From NCBI GenBank assembly GCA_023634235.1, contig JAMKCF010000008.1, positions 19,745,000-19,808,999 on the forward strand: a stretch of DNA of 64,000 nucleotides. Direction: 5' to 3'. Below are positions 36,501 to 46,300 of the stretch, in pieces. Made by a program: the position numbers and the translations under genes. Positions within the stretch are counted from its first letter, which is position 1. Each line of letters opens with the position of its first letter. The notes beneath the pieces were generated by a model, which searched no databases, was not told the DNA's origin, and was given only the letters and a program-made list of their open reading frames with translations. The DNA comes from Pisaster brevispinus. Taxonomy: Eukaryota > Echinodermata > Asteroidea > Forcipulatida > Asteriidae.

Positions 36501-39500
36501 ACTCATTTCTGATAAAATAATTTACAAAACGAATGACAAAAACCGATTAAAATGAACAACATCACTGAACCATCATGTGATTCAAGCCATTGAATGGCTC
36601 AGCTTCAGGCCACTGAGTGATCCTGTGTTTCAGGCCAGGCCACTGAGTGATCCTGTGATTCAGGCCACTGAATGACTCAGCTTTAGGCCACTGAGTGATC
36701 CTATGATTCAGGCCACTAGAATGATCTTGTGATTCAGACCATGAGTGACTTGGCTTCAGGCCACTGATTGATCCTGTGATTCAGGCCACTGAATGACTTG
36801 GCTTCAAGCCACTGAATGACTCAGCTTCAGGCCAGTGAATGATCTACAGATCTAAGGCTACTTTGCTTACCTGTGCAGCAAATGAAGATGGAGTATTTGC
36901 CTCAGCCTCCTCGCCGCATTCATCCTCGTCCTCATCATCTTCATCATCCTCAGGGGGACTACACATGATCGGGAAGAGCACCTTCAAGACTGGACCGACT
37001 AACTTATATTTCAGCATTGCCTGGTAAAGATACGAGAACGCTATCACTTCAAATTGGCATACAACTGACAGACAAATGGGCACAATTTCATTCAGTAGTA
37101 AACAAAAAACATGCTGAGCACATTGTCTGGGCCCAATTTCATGGCTCTGCTTACCGCTGAATTCTGCACTTACGGCCACCATTCTCAGCTTTCTTTGCAA
37201 GCGCCAAATTTCTGCGCTAGCAGTGTAAGCGAAGAATGCCTAGTAACGTGGAGTACGCACACGCACAAGCCAAAAATCCCTGCTAACCCGTGAAATACAC
37301 TTGACGTAAGCGCAGAATTCCCTGCTTATGGTAAGCGCCAATTCTTTGCTTACAGTAAGCAGAGCCAAGAAGTTGGGCCCACACCATTCAATATCATCCA
37401 ATCTGGTTTAGAATGACAATCAATGCAAACCTTCAATAGACTGTGCACCTCTTGCATGTATTCAAGCAGTTTTGGTCCCAGTCCCACCTACATTGGTTTA
37501 ACGTGTGAAGGAAACAAACTCGTGCACTTTAACAGGTCCCCAATGTACAAATATGTGCGAGACTTGCAAAGACTATATGAAATCAGGTGGTGAATGCGTC
37601 TACGGAGTGCATGTAAGGAGTAAGTGCTATGGTCTGCTTTGCATGGAGCCAGCATGGTTCAACCAACACACGATCACTTGAAACTGCTTGCTTTAAGCGA
37701 GCAGTTTCAAGTTATCGTGTGTTGGTTGAAATTTTCTGAGACCCCTAAAGAGAGATTACATTTAATAAATGTAATCTCTCTTTAGGGGCCTCAGAAAGTT
37801 AGTTCAGATTTTAATAAAATTCTCTATTTGCCATTCACAGATCTTTAGAGGTTTGATGTGAAGCAGATTTTCACCACACAATTTCAAGATGAGTTATCGT
37901 CTAGCCTTTTTGGACAGCTCTATCTAATACACCTGTTTCTGTCCTCACCTTTTTCTTCAGACTCGTCAGCCAGCTAATGAAGGATAAAGCTTTCACTCTG
38001 GCATTGTTACCTAGACTGCTATTGCTTGCAACCTAAAATAAAAAATGCAAAAAAAACCCAAAGGTATAGAATATCTTGAAAATCACCTACCTCGACTAGT
38101 TTGACAGGTAATACATGATTAGTTATGGTCGATAAACTTATAATTAACTTCAATAAGATTCCTCTTTAAAAAAAATAAATCTACCAATACCGATTCACCA
38201 GCATGACCAGAGAAATATTTTCATCTGAAATACGATGACATGCAGAAATTTCCCCCTGAAAACCTATTTTAATTTCCCACACCGATTTTCTTGAATATGC
38301 ACAAAAATGTCTTGACAATTTAGAGGCATTATTCTGAGTTCTGAAAAGAACACAACCATACATTTTGATGAGTTTGACAGATTGTTTGTATGGTGTGTTT
38401 TCTGAAAACTGGAAGACTGGAATGAAACTACTCTTTAAAAAATACCAAAGGTAAAGAATATCTTGAAATCTACCTACCTCGCAGCAGAACTCAACAACAG
38501 CTTTGAGATGTGGAACAATAATGGATACCTCGCACTCAACCAACTCATCAAATAGTTCCATTGCTTGGCAACCCTGGTCCTCATCACTCGCTAGTAGCAG
38601 CCGAATTACAACCAGAACTTGGGGTATCAATGGGCGGAACTGCGACTAGACCACAGAAAAGATTCACCAATAAGCAAACTCTTCGTGAAAAAGTTTTGAC
38701 CTACATGTACTTTCAATCAACCAAAAAGATCATGGTCAATGTCACGACCTGCACTGACTTTTTCCGAGTTGCCCTAAAAAAAATATTATTGTAAAAAAAA
38801 TAAATAAAAAAAATTAAAAACCCAAAACCCTGCTTTATATTTAATTTTTTCCCCGGACATTTTTAGGCAAGGATGGTTCATCCAAAAACTGACAAAAACA
38901 GTCATCTGTTGGTCATTAAATTATTATTTAGAAATGTATGGTCTCTGAAGGTTTCAGATGCGGAAAAAGACAAATACCAGGGAACAATTTAGCCCACCAA
39001 TTTTGCAACAATATTTGAACTGAACATTTTGTGTGCACACTGAACGCTAATACTGAGCAGCAAACAGTGATTTTTGAGTAGCGACTGACACATTTGGTGT
39101 TGCATTTTGCTCTGCTATACAGCTGAATACACATCGCAATTACACTACTTCTACTCATATTAATTTTGGTTTTTACCCTACACCGATGTGTGTTAGCACT
39201 GTATACTCAGTACTTTCCTGAGTTCTGTGAAAACAAAATCATAGGCATATTACTCTAGTTGGTAAGACACTACTCTAGAATTGCAAAGGTCGTGGGTTCG
39301 AATCCCACCTGAGTAATATGCCTGTGATTTTTTTTTCACAGAACTCGGGAAAGTACTGAGTATACAGTGCTAACACACATCGGTGTAAGGGTAAAAACCA
39401 AAATTAATATTCTTTATCCCCGATGCAAAAATTAACATCTATTAAATACTTCTACTTATGTTCAAACGGGCAAAGGTTTTTAACCCTTACCATCATGACC

Positions 39501-42500
39501 ATTGGCGACTTTAGCTTGCACACAAAACAGCACTCAAACCTGAGCACACAAAACAGCACTCAAACCTGAGCACAAAGGCTACTTGTAATAAAGCTTTAGT
39601 TTTGTCCATGTTCACCCTCCATACCCAAGGTTACCATCATTGGAAAGAGAAAAATTGGATCTTTCCAATGGTGGTAAAATAAAATAAGGTTGCTTTTATG
39701 CAAATTGGAGTTGAAAGATCCAAAATGCCAAACACCTACGGAACACTATATGGTTGTGTACAAAAAAGTGTTTGAGATTACAGATCGCACTGAGGAAAGA
39801 AAGACCAATAACTTTGACATTTATTGACCAATCTCCATGAGTTTTAGATTATATGAAAGGGAATTCAATAAGGAAGAACTTTTCCATTACTTATTTTGCT
39901 GTAAAACAATATCTTCAAGAAAATAATGAAGTTTGTAACAAAAGCTTTCTGTTGTTTAAGAATGTGTGCTTCATGCTTGACTGGTCAAACAATGCGGTTT
40001 ATGTTCAAACAATTGGGTAACGAAAGGAGTATGCAGCCCCAGCATGTGAATAGAAGAAAAAACGAGTAAGCTGCATCCTGATATCAGTGTACATGTAATA
40101 AATAAACCTTTTAAAGGAAACTGACTAACAAGTTTGTCTGTTTTTGTTTAGACACTTACAATATCATCTGAGCCTAGATACTGGACTAATGACGTCATGG
40201 CCTTGATGGTGTAGTGAGGGACCAGTTGACTCTCTCTATGTTGCAGCATAATGTTGAAGAGATTGCACGTGATGCGGAGATTGGATCGAAGATGCTCCCC
40301 AGCTGAGCTGCTCACACAACTCAAAACTAGTGCTGCAATCTTTAATAATGATAATAATAACAATAAAATTACTACTACTAATAATAATAGTAACAATAAT
40401 AATACTGATCTATCCCCACATTTGTCATCTAGATGTTTTTCCCAGTGCTTCCGGAAAGGTTCCAAGTGCTCTAACCTCCAAGCCTGGCCAGGGAACTTCC
40501 TTTGGCATGTGAAAGTGAAAGTATTTCCTGTGGTGGTTGGGGAACTTGGCACCATTCCATATTACTTGCAGTTGACTGTTTGTACTACTCTAGATATTAA
40601 TAACCATGAATAACCATGAAATCTACTTGGTATTAGAAAGCACTGCAGCTGTTCATGATGTGTAACGTTTTGAGAAACAATTCCATTCAGAGGAATGTGG
40701 GTTTAGAGAGAGGGATTCAGCGGTATGAAACGTTACTTAGATTGTGTATTCTAATTTATGGTTAATTCTGCGTGGGCATAACCGCTCCAGATGCCCAATA
40801 ATGTCCTTCTTGCTGAATACATTGTATTTCAAAGCCTGGAGACCATACTTGCCTCTTTGTGTTGAGCATTTGGACTTCTCGCTTGCTGCTGGAGGAACTG
40901 CAGCAGGTCAGGCCAGCCACTCCTCGATGCCAGTTCATGTTTCGCTATCGCCCCGATGAGCTGTGCCACGGCATTGCACACACTCTTACTGCGTTCAGCA
41001 AAACACAAGACAACGACATCAATCTAGAATCAACTTGAAACCATGTCAAATTTACAGCGGGGATAAATGAGTGTTTTTTACCCGTACACCGATGTGTGTC
41101 AAGCACTGTGAACTCAGTACTTTCCCCAAGTCCTGTGAATATGTTCCAAAGTATCTGGAGCAATAGGCCTGTGAGTTATTTTCAAGGGAGTCTGGAAAGT
41201 TCCGAGTATTTCATGCCCATACCACAGGCGTGGAATTTCCTCTTTGAGAGGGCGAGGCCATTTTCATTTTGCCAAGGCCACTTCCTTTAGAAAATCTAAC
41301 AGTCTATATAGGAAACTTTTGAAGGGGCACCAAGGCCAAGACCAGGGCCCAATTTCATAGAGCTGATTAAGCACAAAAATTTGCTAAGCACAATGGAATT
41401 TTGCTTACCAGTATAAGGTTACCAGCCAAACTACCATGTCACGTGTACAATTTGTGACTGGTATCCTGCTCATTTCTGCTGAGCAGGAAATTGTTAAGCA
41501 TTTTTTTCTGCTTAAGCAGCTCTATGAAATTGGGCCCAGGGCAGCAGAGGCCATGGCCTCCGTGGCCTGCTCGCAGGATTGTTAGATTACTTTGGCATGG
41601 GTGCCGTGGAATTTACTCACTCTGGCTCCTGGAGAAGAACTTGCAACAGAATCTGCTTCAAGCTGGAAGAAAAGATGATCAAAATATCTAATTCAGTTTG
41701 AAATTTACATTAAAATCTTCACAAGATGGGCACTATGGGCTCTTCTTAAAACCACAATATTTGTAGCCCTGTCTGGGGGTTCTGTGATGATTGTGTTAAC
41801 AGTAATATAGTCCAATTTCATAGAGCTGCTTAAGCACAAAAAGTAGCTAAGCATAACAAAATTGTCCTTACCAGAATAACGTTACCAGCTAAACTACCAT
41901 GTCACAAGTGTATTTTGTGACTGGTTTCCTGCTCATTTCTGCTTAGCAGATAATTGTTAAGCAATACTTTATGCTTAAGCGGCTTTATGAAGTTGGGCCC
42001 TGGTAATGAAATCATGGATGCCTCATAAGTGTCCTTTATCATTGTAGCTAGTAAGTTTGAGGAAACCTGTAAACAAGGGTGCTTTCTAGGTGAACCAGAA
42101 ACACCTGGCCTAACCCCATCTTTTCTATGATAAGTGTTCTTGGTTCTTTTATGTGCACTACCCACCCTAGTACAAATGTAGTACACTGGACTTAAGGCTA
42201 AATGTCCTATAAGTTGTTTTATTTTATTTCATTTGATTTTAAACACTTATGCCCTTCCCTGGACAGCCTCTACTCCCTGTATTGTCCAATTAAAAAGTGT
42301 TTATACAAAAAATCTAAAAGACAAAGAGTTTATGGTAAAGTATCTTGCTCAAGGACACAAATGCTGCGACCGGAACTCAAACTCTGCTGATCAGAAACAC
42401 CAAACTTGAGTCCAGTGCTCTTAACCATGTTAACTGCTCATCAGTGACATGCCACGATATGGTACTACATGTACATGTAAATTGTATAGAAAACAACAAG

Positions 42501-43335
42501 TTTGTCAATTTCGGCAACTGAAATAAGCATTGATGGATGTCTTCAAATGCTATATTTAGAAGATTAATTAATTCTTAGGGCCATGTCACACAGAGCAATT
42601 TTTACAGGCAACTTGGAGGCAACCAACTACACTTCATGCTCAAGGAAGACTTTGGCAGCACACTATACATTCTTCTAGCTGTAATTCACTATCCCCCCAA
42701 AAATGTAAATGCCTGTAAATTGCCTCGTGTGACATGGCCTTTAGAGTGAAACTAACAACATTTTCTTATCGTCACTGATCGTTGATGAAAAATCCTGTAT
42801 TTTCAATCTAGAGACACTTACTTATGACTGACTTCTGGTGGAACCTTCGTCCATTGTTTAATTACTTTTCTACGAAGGAGTACTGCAGCCAGTTGCCGTA
42901 TCTGTGGAGTTCAAAGAAAAAAAACTGCGTTTCAGAAAAAGCAAAAAGATGTCTTTTAAAACCAAACTACTGAAGCCCCAACGTCAAGTTTTCAAATACA
43001 TTCCTCAAGGCTGTAAAAAAACATGGCGGATAATGTGTACTATTCATCGGGCTCAAATTTTAAACTGGACCACAGGCCCAAGGCCAGTGATTTAAGCCAA
43101 GGGCCAATAAACTCATGGCGAGTCCCAAAGTCTTGTGTTTTTTTAACTGAGTAATAATACCTCACTGAGTAATATCTTGAACAGAAAGAAATGATGATCA
43201 AATGTTGTCTTTGAGTCTGGTAAATACAATTCAGTTGAGTATCATTTGCTTTTATCCTAAGTTGCTAAAATGTGTGTTTATTTGTTATGGTTTGTACAGC
43301 GCCTTGAGACCTTTGTAAAAGGCGCTTTATAAATG

Positions 43336-43370
<35 letters not shown>

Positions 43371-46300
43371 CAAAATATCTTAAGCCATTAGAAAAGGAGA
43401 TAAATCTTCGCTTAGGCCTTGTGCTTGTTCCAATATAAACAGTTTACATCTTAAACTTTGTAGAAAGATCTTTTTCATTAAGATACTGGTCTTGTAAAAT
43501 AAATGTTGGTCCAGTAAACATTTTAAGCTGCAAGCCCTGCGGTCTCGTGGAGTTTAACTCAAAATTCAAGCCCTGCAAGTTTTTCTATTTTTGTACACTA
43601 TTTGTATCAATACATTGTGGGCCTGGCAGATGGTCATATAAGCAGTTTGTGTCTGTAAATCTGTGATTTCTGAAAAATAAGTTAGATAGTTTCTGAGGCA
43701 TTAGTAACCTACTGTCTGACCACTCAATGTCATCCACTGGTTTTAAATGATAGACAAATTATGCCAGCCTGCAGTACAATACCATGCAATAAATGTGTCT
43801 ACACAGTTCACAGTCAACCCTCCTACTGTCTGACTATTTAATATCACCCACATGGGGGATCTACACAATTAAAAGTAAACCCTCAGTACTGACTGACCAT
43901 TCAATATCATCCACATGAATGTAATCTACACAGTTCACTGTCAACCCTCCTACTGTCTGACCATTCAATATCAACCACATGAATGTAATCTACACAGTTC
44001 ACTGTCAACCCTCCTACTGTCCGACCATTCAATATCATCCACATGGTTTTGAATGACAGGAACTATTGCAGCCAACAATAATACATGTAATACATCATGT
44101 AGTGAAGGCATACTCAGATGAAAACACACACAGACATGACAGAGGTAGTTATGTGTACAGAGGTGCCACCTGACACCCAGACACCAGACACCCAATCAGT
44201 TGAAAGGTTTCAGATGGTTGGTCAACTTGCTGGAAAACGTTACCAAGTGTAGGAGGGTTAAATCACTGTATGAAATTCAAAATTTATAGAAACTTATAAT
44301 TTGGGAGGCTGAATTGCGAAGGATGCAGCTACAACGAGTTCGAGCTGTAAGCATAATGCATGTAAGGGTGCCTTTTTGGCAGCCAGCCACATGGGCCCAT
44401 ATATGGCCATGGAGCACAGTCAGAAGCAAAAGTGTTTAATTTTTCCCAGAAGAGGAAAACCCTCACGGCCTGGAAGAGAAAAATCTCACAACTCTTCTCA
44501 AGTATGGCCCAAGACAGGAATCCAACCTGGGCCACAGTGGTGAGGGGCGGGCGCTTTACACACTAGCCCCCCATGCTAGGAATGGAAGATTGGAATTGGA
44601 AAACCCAAACTTCACATATAGTAACAAAATGTTACAAACTGACCCATTGCAGATGTGGAACACACCTCTGCAAAATGATCCCCTACCATTTCCACCATTC
44701 TTGGGGGTCAATTCCTGTAGGTGCATGGGACACGAAAGTGTGAGCTGCGCATTGTGCAAGGGATCAATGAGAAGTCAATCTAGTGCGCATGCCCCGCAAA
44801 ACGGCTTGTGAGCAAGAACTTTTTGTTTTCCTGCATGGTAACCAATCAGTGTTCGACACAGCGATGATTTTTGTTTTTTTTTGTGAGTGCAGACACGTGA
44901 ACCATCCGGGACTACTAGAAGATAATGAAGGATTAACCAGTGCATTCTCAGAGCAGAAAAACTTACCTGTGGATTTGTTGATGAAGTCAGCACATTGAAA
45001 AGTCCAGGGACGATATTGGGATCCTTCAACGCTCTCTTCAATTGTTTCGTGCCCTGCAAATATACGTCAGGAAAACAATAACACACTTAGCTGAAACCTT
45101 GCAGTCAGACATGTAACTAAGGCCATACCAGTATGCAATGATACATTTCATGTGGGCATCTGGGGGTGGAGGTGGTGCTGCAAAATAAGTCTTAACGTTG
45201 GCTGATCCTAGATGCGTTAATCGTACCTCTTGGTCCTCCAGATGGTCTTAAACTGGAGGGTAATGCAGGCCGTCTGTTTAGATTTGGCAAATTTATTTAA
45301 CTTTTTGTTTCAACACTTTAAATGTACCAAATGTTCAAAACATCAAATGGAAAGGCCCACTATGATGAATGACGAGCTCTATGGCAGACTGCCAAAGGTC
45401 TTGAAGGAGATTAAGCCAAGACGTCTATAAACCTTGCTGGGCGCTGTTTCAGACATCCCAAGCTACCAGCAAGTTGGGTGACCCTGTGGGAACCAAAGCA
45501 TGGAACACTTGGCAGAGGGTGGCCAATCAAGAACATGGTGAGGAAGATGAAAGAAGAAGCACGGGGTGAGACTTCAGATGAACTAGCTGGCTGGATGAAT
45601 AATCAAAATGTGAGGCGTGTGTGCCAATAGAGCTTGTCTCGCGTAGCCACTTGGGTCGACAGTGTGAGTGAGTAAAATACTGTCAAACAGTTTTGCCAAA
45701 TTCTAATTTAGTACATTGTCGTTACAGCTTAATGTCCAAAGAACATGACCAAGAACTGAGTGATTATTGCAACAAAGCTCACCCTGGCCATTGTTGCTCC
45801 TCTGGTGTAATTTTTTCCATTCACTTGCATCAAGCGTACAAATTCATGTACGGGGGGGCCTACCTCAGTACCAGCTACCATCACCTCGGGACAGTTATTA
45901 AATTGTTGAATAATTAGGCCCAATGTTTCATCAGACATTTATGGAGGCAATTCCCTTGCCCCTGGTCATTGACTGGATTTGGCGCTCTTTGAAATTATTG
46001 AGTAGGAATTTAAATTTCTCTCAATATTGAAATACGCACATGTGGCAATTGATGATAGAGGTGACCATGAAATGGTTATGATAATTGTAACACTCCGATC
46101 CTCCCGAAGGCTGCAGACTACCAGGAGGATGAAGGCAAGGAACCTGGGCTAAAACTCTGTATCCTGCCATCACTTTATCTCACTCATTTTAGGTCAAATT
46201 ATATCATTACCTGTCCAGAAGGGTTGACAGAGTGTACACAGAGAGGTACGGGCCCTCTAAACTACTACAAAGTGTACACATCATGAAAAATAAGTAATTT

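Noticed and set aside
39256..39311. A working tRNA gene
   Set aside because: The T-arm is perfect, but D- and anticodon stems do not pair and the sequence sits in the loop of a much longer inverted repeat.
40849..40856. A second GC-AG intron, after IPO4 exon 5 (GAG|GCAAGT)
   Set aside because: It would end the exon in phase 0, but exon 6 needs phase 1. The ordinary donor GCAA|GTATGG four bases later gives phase 1 and a better protein match.
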